From CAXTKD01 sp964244885 (GTDB lineage: Bacteria > Pseudomonadota > Alphaproteobacteria > Sphingomonadales > Sphingomonadaceae): a stretch of 64,000 nucleotides of DNA. Each line of letters starts with the position of its first letter. The first letter of the stretch is position 1. Under the pieces are notes generated by a model. The model was not told the origin of the DNA, ran no database searches, and saw nothing but the letters and a program-made list of their open reading frames with translations. Location of the stretch: contig CAXTKD010000002.1 of NCBI GenBank assembly GCA_964244885.1, positions 186,001 through 250,000 of the forward strand, written 5' to 3'. This document shows, one piece after another, positions 8,697 to 16,979 of this stretch. A program made the position numbers and the translations under genes.

Positions 8697-9116
8697 GTGG
8701 ATTATCTCGATACGTCGTTGCTGGTCGCCGCGTACACACTGGAGGACGAAACTGAACGCGTCCAGGCCTGGATCGCAGCTCGAGATCCCGCTTCCTTCCT
8801 TATAAGCGACTGGACGATTACTGAATTCTCATCGGCTCTGTCGGTCAAGATGAGGCGGCGGGTGCTTTCGGTATCCGAACATGCGCACGCCCTGAGAGTC
8901 TTCGCCCGGGCGTTTGGGGGTGAGGGCGTGGCCGAGGTCCGTAGAGCACACTTCCACGCCGCTGCACGCATCTCGGACCAATACGGATTGGGCCTTCGTG
9001 CTGGCGACGCCTTGCATCTCGCCATCGCTTCCGATCATGACGCCACGCTCTGGACGTTGGATCAGCGGCTCGCCACAGAGGCGCCTAAATTGGGAATAGC
9101 GGTTAAACTCCCGTAG
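8697..9116 (+). CDS. vapC: PIN-domain ribonuclease toxin (VapC)
   Basis: A 139-residue PIN-domain protein. YLDTSLLVAAY carries the first catalytic Asp, TEFSSAL the conserved Glu, and LGLRAGDALHLAIASDH the third acidic position. VapC toxins are Mg-dependent endoribonucleases that cut tRNA or rRNA and arrest growth unless neutralised. The start is GTG at 8697 with GGAAAGG upstream at 8682-8688. It pairs with the Phd-like antitoxin. Confidence 0.9.
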   Translation: MDYLDTSLLVAAYTLEDETERVQAWIAARDPASFLISDWTITEFSSALSVKMRRRVLSVSEHAHALRVFARAFGGEGVAEVRRAHFHAAARISDQYGLGLRAGDALHLAIASDHDATLWTLDQRLATEAPKLGIAVKLP

Positions 9117-9145
9117 TTCGTTGTCGGATTCAAGGCGGAAGAGAA

Positions 9146-9766
9146 ATGGCGAGCACCGGGCGGACGCTGCAATTCGAGCGGATGCTGTTCTTTTCGGACG
9201 CGGTGTTCGCAATCGCGATCACGCTGCTGGTCATCGAGATCCGGCTGCCGCATATCGCGCTGACTACCGACACCGCGGTCGCGCAGGCGCTGGCGGACCT
9301 CATCCCCAACTACATCGGCTTCATCGTCAGCTTCTTCGTCGTCGGCCGCTTCTGGATCGGCCACCACGCGCAATTCGCGTTCATCGATCACGTCGACCGC
9401 CCGCTGCTGTGGCGCAACCTGCTGTTCCTCGGCGCGATCGCCTTCATGCCGTTCCCGACCGCCGTGGTCGTCGAGCGCGGCGCCTCGGCAGTCGCGGTGA
9501 TCTTCTACGGCGCGTGGCTGATTCTCGCCGGCTTGCTGGACATGCTGCTGTTCAAGGGCATCGAACGGATCGCCGCCGCGCAGCCGGGCGGCGTCAGCGC
9601 CGAGCAGCACGCGCTGACACGCGGCGCCTGGATGCCGGTGATCATCGGCGCGACCGCCTGCGCCGGCGCGCTCGTCCATCCGCTCGCCGGCATCGCCTGC
9701 CTAACGGTCAGCCCGCTCATCATGCGCCTCTTCCAGCATTTTTCGCGGCCGAAGCCCGCGGCCTAG
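9146..9766 (+). CDS. TMEM175-family potassium channel-like membrane protein
   Basis: A 206-residue integral membrane protein with the diagnostic FFSDAVFAIAITLLVIEI in its first helix (FSDAVFAIAITLL is the TMEM175/DUF1211 signature). About five or six membrane segments are visible. Bacterial TMEM175 proteins form tetrameric potassium-selective channels. A purine-rich ribosome site (GGCGGAAGAG, 9133-9142) precedes the ATG. The stop overlaps that of the convergent maiA by 4 bp. No regulatory partner is apparent. Confidence 0.88.
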   Translation: MASTGRTLQFERMLFFSDAVFAIAITLLVIEIRLPHIALTTDTAVAQALADLIPNYIGFIVSFFVVGRFWIGHHAQFAFIDHVDRPLLWRNLLFLGAIAFMPFPTAVVVERGASAVAVIFYGAWLILAGLLDMLLFKGIERIAAAQPGGVSAEQHALTRGAWMPVIIGATACAGALVHPLAGIACLTVSPLIMRLFQHFSRPKPAA

Positions 9767-10404
9767 ACGTCGGCGTCGGGCTGCGCCTCGGGCCGCGATT
9801 TCTTGAACGCGTCGAGCGTCATCAGCGCCTGGTCGATCTCGGCGAGCCTCGGCATGTGAGTCAGGTCGGCGCGGAGGCGGCGAGCGTTGTACATCTGCGG
9901 GACGAGGCAGAGATCGGCCAGCGTGACCGTGTCGCCGAACAGATAGGGGCCGGACGAGCCTTCGGCGATCTCCTCCAGCGAGGCGAGGCCGGTCTCGATC
10001 CAGTGCCGTCCCCAGGCGTCGATCGCCTCCTGCTCCTGCGCCATCTCGCGCTTGAGATATTTGAGCACCCGCAGATTGTTAATCGGGTGGATGTCGGCGG
10101 CGACCGCCAGCGCCGCGGCGCGGACGCGGGCGCGCGCCAGCGGCTCGGCAGGCAGCAGCGGCGGATCCGGATAGATTTCGTCGAGATATTCGATGATCGC
10201 CAGGCTCTGGTTGAGCCCGACGTCGCCGTCGATCAGGTACGGCACCAGCCCCTGCGGGTTGAGCAGCTTGTACCCGACGCCGCTCTGCGCGCCCGAGCGA
10301 AGGTCGATCGCCTTGTAGTCGTAGTCCAGCCCCTTCAGCGCCAGCGCGATGCGGACGCGGTAGGCGGCCGAGGAGCGCCAATAGCCGTAGAGCGTGCGGC
10401 TCAC
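9763..10404 (-). CDS. maiA: maleylacetoacetate isomerase (zeta-class GST)
   Basis: A 213-residue glutathione S-transferase of the zeta class, which isomerises maleylacetoacetate to fumarylacetoacetate in tyrosine/homogentisate breakdown. LYGYWRSSAAYRVRIAL contains the SSxxxR glutathione motif of the family; NPQGLVPYL and LNQSLAIIEYLDE are the glutathione-binding loops. The GTG start at 10404 overlaps the fahA stop by 4 bp (GTGA), showing coupling with the next enzyme of the same pathway. Confidence 0.93.
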   Translation of the reverse strand: MSRTLYGYWRSSAAYRVRIALALKGLDYDYKAIDLRSGAQSGVGYKLLNPQGLVPYLIDGDVGLNQSLAIIEYLDEIYPDPPLLPAEPLARARVRAAALAVAADIHPINNLRVLKYLKREMAQEQEAIDAWGRHWIETGLASLEEIAEGSSGPYLFGDTVTLADLCLVPQMYNARRLRADLTHMPRLAEIDQALMTLDAFKKSRPEAQPDADV

Positions 10405-11405
10405 GCCTGGACGACTTGCTGCTCGATCGCGCCGAAGATGCTGTGGCCGGTGTCGTCGAGCATCTCGATTCGGATCGTGTCGCCGAAGCGCATGAACGGC
10501 GTCGTGGGCGCGCCGCCTTCGATCGTCTCGATCGTGCGAAGCTCGGCGAGGCAGGAATAGCCAAGGCCACCGGCGGCGACCGGGCGACCGGGCGAGCTGC
10601 CCTCCTTGTTGGAAACCGTGCCCGAGCCGACGATCGCGCCAGCACCCAGCCGACGCGTCTTGGTGGCATGGGCGATCAGCTCGGGAAAGCCGAAGGTCAT
10701 GTCGACGCCAGCGTCGGGCTTGCCGAACGGCTCGCCGTTCAGGCGGCTGAACAGCGGGCGGTGGAGCCGGCCGTCGCGCCACCAGTCGCCAAGCTCGTCG
10801 GGCGTCACCGCGACCGGCGAGAAGGCGGTCGACGGCTTTGACTGGTAGAAGCCGAAGCCCTTGGCGAGCTCGGCGGGAATGAGGTTGCGAAGCGACACGT
10901 CGTTGACGAGCATGACGAGGCGGACGTGCTTGCCCGCCTCCTCCGGCGAGGTGCCCATCGGCACGTCGCCGGTGATCACCGCGACCTCGGCTTCGAAGTC
11001 GATGCCCCAGGCCTCGTCGCCCGCCGGGATCGCGTCGCGCGCGCCGAGGAAGTCGTCGGAGCCGCCCTGGTAGACCAAAGGATCGGTCCAGAAGCTCGCG
11101 GGCATCTCGGCGCCGCGCGCCTTTCGCACCAGCTCGACATGGTTGACGTAGGCCGAGCCGTCGACCCAGTGATAGGCGCGAGGCAGCGGCGCGGCGGCGT
11201 CGCGCTCGTGGAAGCGCTGCATCGGAATCGTCTCGTGCGCGAGATCGGTCGCCAGCAGCTGCAACTGCGGCTCGACCGCGTGCCAGTTGTCGAGCGCGGC
11301 CTGCAGGGTCGGCGCGATGTGGCCAGCGTCGGCGCACCAGGCGAGATCGCGGGAGACGACGACGAGGCGGCCGTCGCGCCCGCCCTTCAGGGATGCAAGT
11401 TTCAT
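10401..11405 (-). CDS. fahA: fumarylacetoacetate hydrolase family protein
   Basis: A 334-residue enzyme that splits fumarylacetoacetate into fumarate and acetoacetate. WGIDFEAEVAVITGDVPMG carries the metal-binding ExE pair, VMLVNDVSLRNL the metal-binding Asp, and GFGFYQSKPSTAFSP and GSGTVSNKEG belong to the active site. It immediately precedes maiA with overlapping stop/start, so the two form the terminal part of tyrosine catabolism; homogentisate dioxygenase is not in the window. Confidence 0.93.
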   Translation of the reverse strand: MKLASLKGGRDGRLVVVSRDLAWCADAGHIAPTLQAALDNWHAVEPQLQLLATDLAHETIPMQRFHERDAAAPLPRAYHWVDGSAYVNHVELVRKARGAEMPASFWTDPLVYQGGSDDFLGARDAIPAGDEAWGIDFEAEVAVITGDVPMGTSPEEAGKHVRLVMLVNDVSLRNLIPAELAKGFGFYQSKPSTAFSPVAVTPDELGDWWRDGRLHRPLFSRLNGEPFGKPDAGVDMTFGFPELIAHATKTRRLGAGAIVGSGTVSNKEGSSPGRPVAAGGLGYSCLAELRTIETIEGGAPTTPFMRFGDTIRIEMLDDTGHSIFGAIEQQVVQA

Positions 11406-11436
11406 GAGCGTTGGTTAGCCGCGAACCCCCACGCCA

Positions 11437-12783
11437 TCAAGCGTACGGGTTCTTGCCGCCCTTCAGTGTCAGCCGGATCGGCACGCCCATGAAGCCCAAA
11501 TCGTCGCGAAGACCATTGATCAGGTAGCGGCGGTAGCTTTCGGGCAGGTCGTCGAGGCGGTTGCCGAAGACGACGAAGCTTGGCGGGCGCGAGCTGGCCT
11601 GGGTGATATAGCGCAGCTTGATGCGCTTGCCGCCGGGCGCCGGCGGCGGATTCTTGTCGGTCGCCGATTCGAACCAGCGGTTGAGCGCCGAGGTGCTGAC
11701 CCGCCTGCTCCAGCCCTCGCGCGCCTCGAACGCCGCCTTGAGCATCAGGTCCAGGCCCTTGCCGGTCTGGCCCGAGACCGCGAGCAGCGGCACGCCCTTG
11801 ATCTGCGCGAGGCCTTCGTCGAGCGCCTTGCGGACGCCCTGGAACAGGCTCGACTGGTTTTCGGCGACGTCCCACTTGTTGAGCGCGATGATGAGCGCGC
11901 GGCCCTCCTGAAGCACGAGGTCGGCGATCCGCAGGTCCTGCGCTTCGAGGCCGAGCGTCGCGTCGAGCAGCAGCACGACGACCTCGGCGAAGTCGATCGC
12001 GTGCTTGGTGTCGGCGGCCGACAGCTTCTCCAGCTTGTCGACCACCTTGGCGCGCTTGCGAAGTCCGGCGGTGTCGATCAGCCGGACGCGCTGGTCCTGC
12101 CACTCCCACTCGATGGCGATCGAATCGCGTGTGATGCCCGCCTCGGGGCCGGTGACCAGTCGCTGTTCTTTTAGTAACGTATTGATAAGTGTGGATTTTC
12201 CGGCGTTCGGCCGGCCCACGACCGCCAGTTTCAACGGACCCGCGTCTGTGTCGAAGTTGTCGACTCCCGCCTCGGCGATCAGCGGGTCGAGCAGCGGCCG
12301 CAGCGCCTCGAACAGGTCGGCCAGGCCCTCGCCATGCTCCGCCGAGATCGCTACCGGCTCTCCCAAACCAAGCTCGTAGCTCTCCAGCCGCCCCGCCTCG
12401 CCGCCGCGCCCTTCGGACTTGTTGGCGACCAGCACGGTCGGCGTGTCCTGCTCGCGCAGCCATTGCGCGAAGTGGCGGTCGAGCGGGGTCAGCCCGGTGC
12501 GCGCGTCGACGACCATTAGCGCGACATCGCCGTCCCCGAGCGCCGCGTGGGTCTGCTGGCGCATCCGGCCGGCGAGCGTTTCGGGTCCGACTTCCTCCAG
12601 CCCGGCCGTATCGACGATGGTGAATTCGAGGTCGAACAGAGTCGCCGCGCCCTCGCGACGGTCGCGGGTGACGCCCGGCGTATCGTCAACGAGCGCGGTC
12701 TTGCGGCCGATCAGCCGGTTGAACAGCGTCGACTTGCCGACATTGGGACGGCCGACGATGACGACCTTGGGCTTTCCAGACAT
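11437..12783 (-). CDS. der: ribosome biogenesis GTPase Der (EngA)
   Basis: A 448-residue protein with two tandem GTPase domains: the first P-loop GRPNVGKSTLFNRLIGRK near the N-terminus and the second GRPNAGKSTLINTLL after about residue 180. Each has a DTPG/DTAG switch II and an NK(S/W)D-type base motif (VANKSEG, ALNKWDV). A C-terminal KH-like domain follows. Der acts in maturation of the 50S ribosomal subunit. It is the last gene of a yfgM-bamB-der string on this strand, an order conserved widely in proteobacteria. Confidence 0.97.
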   Translation of the reverse strand: MSGKPKVVIVGRPNVGKSTLFNRLIGRKTALVDDTPGVTRDRREGAATLFDLEFTIVDTAGLEEVGPETLAGRMRQQTHAALGDGDVALMVVDARTGLTPLDRHFAQWLREQDTPTVLVANKSEGRGGEAGRLESYELGLGEPVAISAEHGEGLADLFEALRPLLDPLIAEAGVDNFDTDAGPLKLAVVGRPNAGKSTLINTLLKEQRLVTGPEAGITRDSIAIEWEWQDQRVRLIDTAGLRKRAKVVDKLEKLSAADTKHAIDFAEVVVLLLDATLGLEAQDLRIADLVLQEGRALIIALNKWDVAENQSSLFQGVRKALDEGLAQIKGVPLLAVSGQTGKGLDLMLKAAFEAREGWSRRVSTSALNRWFESATDKNPPPAPGGKRIKLRYITQASSRPPSFVVFGNRLDDLPESYRRYLINGLRDDLGFMGVPIRLTLKGGKNPYA

Positions 12784-12809
12784 GGGCGGCGTCTAGCAGC
12801 CCAGGGCGC

Positions 12810-14129
12810 TTACCGATAGGCGGTGAGCTTGCCGTCGTCGGTCAGGATGTAGACCGTGCCGCCCGCGACCACCGGCGGCTGCGACGCCGGAGCGCCGAGC
12901 TTGATCTGGCTGAGCAGCGTTCCCTTGTACGGCGACACCGCGACCAGTCGCCCGTCGGAGCTGGTCACCAGCAGCCGGTCGGAGGCGAGAACCGGCCCCT
13001 GCCAGCGCACCGGCGTGCCCTTGGTCTTGTCCTTGACGAACTTCGGCAGCTGCATGATCCAGCGGACCTTGCCCTCGCCGCGCGTCAGGCAGACGACCTC
13101 GCCGTCCAGCGTCAGCGCGTAGACGAAATCGCCCGCCACCCAGGGCGTCGAGGTGCCCGCGATATTCTGCTCCCAGACGCGCTGGCCGGTCGACAGCTCG
13201 AGCGCCGCGATGCGGCCGCCGTGGCCGATCGCGAATACCCGCCCGCGGTCGACGACCGGCGACGCATCGATGTCCGCGAGCGCCGCGAGCGCGGTCGAGC
13301 GGCCGGTTCGCGCCAGCGCGTCCTGCCACACCGAACGGCCGTTCTCGACGCGAAGCGCGACGAGCTCGCCGCTGGAGAAGCCGACGACCGCGGTGTCCTG
13401 CGCCAGCGCCGGCGACGCCGCGCCGAGCAGGCCCGACTGTTCGGAGGTGCCGGACGCTTCCCAGTCGCTCTTGCCGTCCGCCGCCTTCAGCGCGAACAGC
13501 TGGTTGTCCTGGCTGACGATGAACACGCGCCCGCCGTCCACCGACGGCGCGCCGCGAAGCGGCACGTTCAGGTCGACGCGCCAGACCTGCGCGCCGGTCG
13601 TCGCGTCGAAGGCGGCGGCGATGCCGTAGCCCGAGGTCGCGTAGACGCGGTTGCCGTCAACGCTCGCGCCGCCGCCGAAGGCGATCGCCTTGTCCTCGCC
13701 GTCGCGCGCGATTCGCGACGCCCACAGCGCCGCGCCGGTCTTCGCGTCAAAGGCGCGGACGGTGGCGGTCGTGTCCATCGTGAAGACCTTGCCGCCCGAA
13801 ATCACCGGGGCGGCGTTCAGGTCGGCGCCGCGCCGGGCGCCGTCGCCGATCGACACCGACCAGGCGCGGGCGATCGTCTCGCCGATCGCCAGATGGCCCA
13901 TCGACTTCGACGGATTGCCGCCGGGCTGGGTCCAGTCGACGTTGGCGGCCGGAGGCGGCAGGACGATCGCGATGTCGGCCAGCGCCGGATCGGCCTCCAG
14001 CTTGGCCTCGTAGCTCAGCACCGGCAGCCGCTCGCCGAGCAGCGCCGCCTTCGGAGTCTTCGCCTTGAAGACCGAGCAGCCGGGAAGCGCCAGCGCCAGG
14101 CCGGCGGCGAGCAGGATGAAGCGCTTCAT
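12810..14129 (-). CDS. bamB: outer membrane assembly lipoprotein BamB
   Basis: A 439-residue PQQ-type beta-propeller lipoprotein. The N-terminal signal ends in LALALPGCSVF, a lipobox with Cys at about position 18. The rest has repeated blade motifs such as GGKVFTMDTTATVRAFDAKT, DGNRVYATSGYGIAAAFDAT and DGEVVCLTRGEGKVRW. BamB helps BamA fold and insert outer-membrane proteins. It overlaps the upstream YfgM-like gene by 4 bp (ATGA) and lies 26 bp before der. Confidence 0.94.
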   Translation of the reverse strand: MKRFILLAAGLALALPGCSVFKAKTPKAALLGERLPVLSYEAKLEADPALADIAIVLPPPAANVDWTQPGGNPSKSMGHLAIGETIARAWSVSIGDGARRGADLNAAPVISGGKVFTMDTTATVRAFDAKTGAALWASRIARDGEDKAIAFGGGASVDGNRVYATSGYGIAAAFDATTGAQVWRVDLNVPLRGAPSVDGGRVFIVSQDNQLFALKAADGKSDWEASGTSEQSGLLGAASPALAQDTAVVGFSSGELVALRVENGRSVWQDALARTGRSTALAALADIDASPVVDRGRVFAIGHGGRIAALELSTGQRVWEQNIAGTSTPWVAGDFVYALTLDGEVVCLTRGEGKVRWIMQLPKFVKDKTKGTPVRWQGPVLASDRLLVTSSDGRLVAVSPYKGTLLSQIKLGAPASQPPVVAGGTVYILTDDGKLTAYR

Positions 14130-14866
14130 CGCGCCATCCCCGCGCCGGTTCCGGCCGGGAAGACGTTGACTCCGAGCATCGACGCCATCTGCGAGGCGCG
14201 ACCGCGCAAGCTTGGCGGCGCGTCGGGCTCGCGCGCGATCTGCGCGAACAGCGGGCCGGCCATCTCGGGCTTGCCCTGGCGGAGGTAGGCGACCGCGAGC
14301 AGCTCGCCCGCGCTCGCGAAGAACGGCGATCCCGGCAGCGCCAGCGGCTTCAGCTTCTCGGCGGCGGCGGCGGGGGTCAGCGTATCGTAACGCAGGACGA
14401 TCTCCTGTAGCGCCGCGAGGTCGCGGAACGGCTTGGCGGCGCCGCTGTCGGCGGCGACCGCGGCGTAGAGCGCGGCGGCCTTGTCGAGGTCGTTCGAGCG
14501 CGCGGCGGTGGCGGCACGGGTCAACTGGACGAGCGTCCTGTAGCCCGGCCCGCCTTCCTTCGAAACCTTGTCGAGTAACGGCTGCGCGCCCGCGATGTTG
14601 ATCGCCGACAATTTCTCGAGCGCCTGGCCATATTGCTCGCCTAGCAGGCCGGCGCGGCGCTTCTGCTCCTCATGCCACCACAGCGCGCCCGCGAGCGCGA
14701 TCAGGAACAGCCCGAGGCCGATCAGCAGCCAGCGGCCATATTTGCTCCAGGCCTGGGCGAGCTGGTCGCGGCGGTATTCTTCGTCGACTTCGCGAATGAA
14801 GCTGTCGTCGGTCTGGTCGGGCAACAGGGCCAAGTCGATCTCCGGGCGGTGAAACGCGGCGGACAT
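14126..14866 (-). CDS. YfgM-like tetratricopeptide membrane protein
   Basis: A 246-residue protein with a cytoplasmic N-terminus, one membrane segment (WLLIGLGLFLIALAGALWW, about residues 49-67) and a periplasmic helical repeat region. This matches the YfgM/ancillary SecYEG subunit family, which links Sec translocation to periplasmic chaperones. The ATG at 14866 begins the family-typical DSFIREVDEEYRRDQLAQAW segment after a short leader. First gene of the yfgM-bamB-der unit, with its stop overlapping bamB. Confidence 0.85.
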   Translation of the reverse strand: MSAAFHRPEIDLALLPDQTDDSFIREVDEEYRRDQLAQAWSKYGRWLLIGLGLFLIALAGALWWHEEQKRRAGLLGEQYGQALEKLSAINIAGAQPLLDKVSKEGGPGYRTLVQLTRAATAARSNDLDKAAALYAAVAADSGAAKPFRDLAALQEIVLRYDTLTPAAAAEKLKPLALPGSPFFASAGELLAVAYLRQGKPEMAGPLFAQIAREPDAPPSLRGRASQMASMLGVNVFPAGTGAGMAR

Positions 14867-14937
14867 TAGCGGCGGGGCACCCCCGCGCAAAGCCCCCCGT
14901 TGCCGCATGGGACTAGCCGGGCCATGATGAACGCCAG

Positions 14938-15639
14938 ATGTCGGATCATCCAGGCTTCGACGCGCTCGCCGCCTTCTATGCCACCCCCGGCGGGCGGCGG
15001 GTGGCACGCAAGCTCGCCGCCATCGTCGCGCCCGCCCTGCGGCGCGGCCCAACAACACGGCTGCTCGCGATCGGCCACCCGGGGCCGATTCTGAGCGGCT
15101 TCGATCCCGCCTCGGTCGAGCGGCTGGCGATCGTCTATCCCGAGGGGGCGGGCGCGCACGACTGGCCGGCGGCGCGAACGGGTTGCGCCTGCGTCGCCGA
15201 GCCCTGGGCGCTGCCGTTCACCGAGGGGTTGTTCGACCAGGCGCTGCTCTGCCACGCGCTGGAGTTCGCCGAGCCGCCCCGCGCGCTGCTCCGCGAGCTG
15301 TGGCGGGTGCTGGCGCCGGCGGGCGAAGCGGTGCTGATCGTCCCCAACCGCGCCGGTCTCTGGACGCATTTCGAGGCGACGCCCTTCGGCAACGGGGAGC
15401 CGTTCGGCCGCGGGCGGCTGACGCGGCTGCTGCAGGACACGATGTTCGAGCCCGTCGCCTGGCGCACCGCGCTGGTCGCGCCGCCGGTCAAGGGCTTCGG
15501 CTGGCTCGACCGCCCGCTCAGCAAAATGGTGCCGGGCCTCGGCGGCATCCATTTCGTGCTGGCGCGGAAGGTCGATGGCCTGTCGCCGCTGACGGTCAGC
15601 GGCCGCCCGGCCGCCTCACTCGTGCCAGTCGCGCCGTAG
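14938..15639 (+). CDS. class I SAM-dependent methyltransferase-like protein
   Basis: A 233-residue protein with a methyltransferase type 11 fold: LLAIGHPGPIL corresponds to motif I although its glycines are altered, FDQALLCHALEFAEPPRALL is the motif IV/post region, and LWRVLAPAGEAVLIVPNRAG is the usual beta5 segment. FATPGG-type N-termini (AFYATPGGRRVARKL) are typical of this group in Sphingomonadales. The substrate is unknown. It is divergent from yfgM, and its last 24 bp overlap the 3' end of the convergent MFS gene. Confidence 0.78.
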   Translation: MSDHPGFDALAAFYATPGGRRVARKLAAIVAPALRRGPTTRLLAIGHPGPILSGFDPASVERLAIVYPEGAGAHDWPAARTGCACVAEPWALPFTEGLFDQALLCHALEFAEPPRALLRELWRVLAPAGEAVLIVPNRAGLWTHFEATPFGNGEPFGRGRLTRLLQDTMFEPVAWRTALVAPPVKGFGWLDRPLSKMVPGLGGIHFVLARKVDGLSPLTVSGRPAASLVPVAP

Positions 15640-16914
15640 CTTGGGCGCCGCGATCAGGTATAGCGCCGCCGCCAGCACATAGAAGCCGAGGCCGTAGAGG
15701 ATGGCGTAGCGCAGCGACCCGTCGCCGTAGCGCGCCGCCAGCGCGTCGGACATCATGCCGAAGAACAAGGTCCCGAAGCCGATGCCGATCAGGTTGTTGA
15801 TGAACAGGAACAGCGCCGAGGCGGTGGCGCGCATCGTCGGCGGCACGAGGTGCTGGATCGCCGCGATCACCGGCCCGAGCCAGGCGAGCGACAGCGCCTG
15901 CGGGATCAGGAAGACGAAGAACGCCAGCGTCGGGTTGTTGGTCGTGAGGCCCAGCGCGTAGCAGGGCACGGCGAGCAGGAACGCGGCGGCGGGCAGCCGC
16001 GCGAAGTTGGCGCGGTCGCGGGCGCCGAGCCTGTCGCCAAGCCACGCGCCGAGCGCCACCCCGGCGATTCCGCCGATCAGGATGATCGAGCCGTAGAAGC
16101 GCGACACCTCGCCAAGGTCGAAGCCGTAGCTGCGCTTGAAGAACGACGGCAGCCAGAAGATCAGCCCATAGCCGGGGATCGAGCCCGAGGCGGCCGCGAA
16201 GGACAGCAGCCAGAAGCTTGGCTTGTCCGCCAGAAGCCTGAGCACAGCGCCGAGCGAGGGCGTCTCGCCCCTCCCCTTCAGGGGAGGGGTTGGGGTGGGG
16301 CCTATCCCCAAACTCTGTGTCTTCGGAGAGGCCCCACCCCCATCCCCTCCCCTGAAGGGGAGGGGGGTATCATAAGCCCCCCGCGCGGGCTCGCGCACGG
16401 TCAGCCGGAAGATCGGCGCCAGCACCAGCCCCGCCAGCCCGACTCCGATGAACGCGGCGCGCCAGTCGAGCGCGGTCGCAATCCAGCCGCCGAGGAATAC
16501 GCCGAGCGCCGAGCCGATCGGGATGCCGAGCGAATAGGCGCCAAGCGCCCGCGACCGCTGCTTCGGCGGAAAATAGTCGCTGACCAGCGCGTAGGCGGGT
16601 GCCACTCCCCCCGCCTCCCCGATCCCGACGCCGAGGCGGCAGAGGAAGAGCTGCCAGAAGCCGACGGTCAGCCCGCAAAGCGCGGTGAAGCCGCTCCACA
16701 GCGCCAGCGCCACCGTCATGATCCACGTCCGGCTCCAGCGGTCGGCGGCCCACGCCACTGGAACGCCGAGCGCGGTGTAGAACAAGGCGAACGCCAGCCC
16801 GCCGAGCGCGCCGAGCTGGGTGTCGGTCAGCCCAAGCTCCGCCTTGATCGGCGGCGCGAGAATGCCGAGGATCTGCCGGTCGATGAAGTTGAAGGTGTAG
16901 ACGACGACCAGCAT
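15616..16914 (-). CDS. MFS transporter (spinster-like) with an in-frame palindrome
   Basis: A 12-helix major facilitator of the spinster-like group, beginning MLVVVYTFNFIDRQILGIL with the usual DRQ. GVGIGEAGGVAPAYALVSDYF is the family motif at helix 5. ATG at 16914 is chosen; GTG at 16923 is possible, and little room is left after the TonB receptor stop at 16980. Residues about 183-216, in the cytoplasmic loop between helices 6 and 7, are translated from a family A palindromic repeat (PFRGGDGGGASPKTQS, then PTPTPPLKGRGE) without breaking the frame. The downstream half is normal. Probably co-transcribed with the TonB receptor as an uptake pair. Confidence 0.87.
   Translation of the reverse strand: MLVVVYTFNFIDRQILGILAPPIKAELGLTDTQLGALGGLAFALFYTALGVPVAWAADRWSRTWIMTVALALWSGFTALCGLTVGFWQLFLCRLGVGIGEAGGVAPAYALVSDYFPPKQRSRALGAYSLGIPIGSALGVFLGGWIATALDWRAAFIGVGLAGLVLAPIFRLTVREPARGAYDTPLPFRGGDGGGASPKTQSLGIGPTPTPPLKGRGETPSLGAVLRLLADKPSFWLLSFAAASGSIPGYGLIFWLPSFFKRSYGFDLGEVSRFYGSIILIGGIAGVALGAWLGDRLGARDRANFARLPAAAFLLAVPCYALGLTTNNPTLAFFVFLIPQALSLAWLGPVIAAIQHLVPPTMRATASALFLFINNLIGIGFGTLFFGMMSDALAARYGDGSLRYAILYGLGFYVLAAALYLIAAPKLRRDWHE
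16267..16366. repeat. palindromic repeat, family A, inside MFS coding region
   Basis: Arms 16267-16302 and 16330-16366 form an inverted repeat of the CCCCTCCCCTTCAGGGGAGG type around a short spacer. It is wholly within the MFS reading frame and is translated. See the finding on in-frame palindromes. Confidence 0.92.
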
Positions 16915-16979
16915 GAACAGCACGAACGCCCGATAGCCGGAGCTATCGGGCGTCGCGGTGCCGCTCGGTCGGGCGGAAC

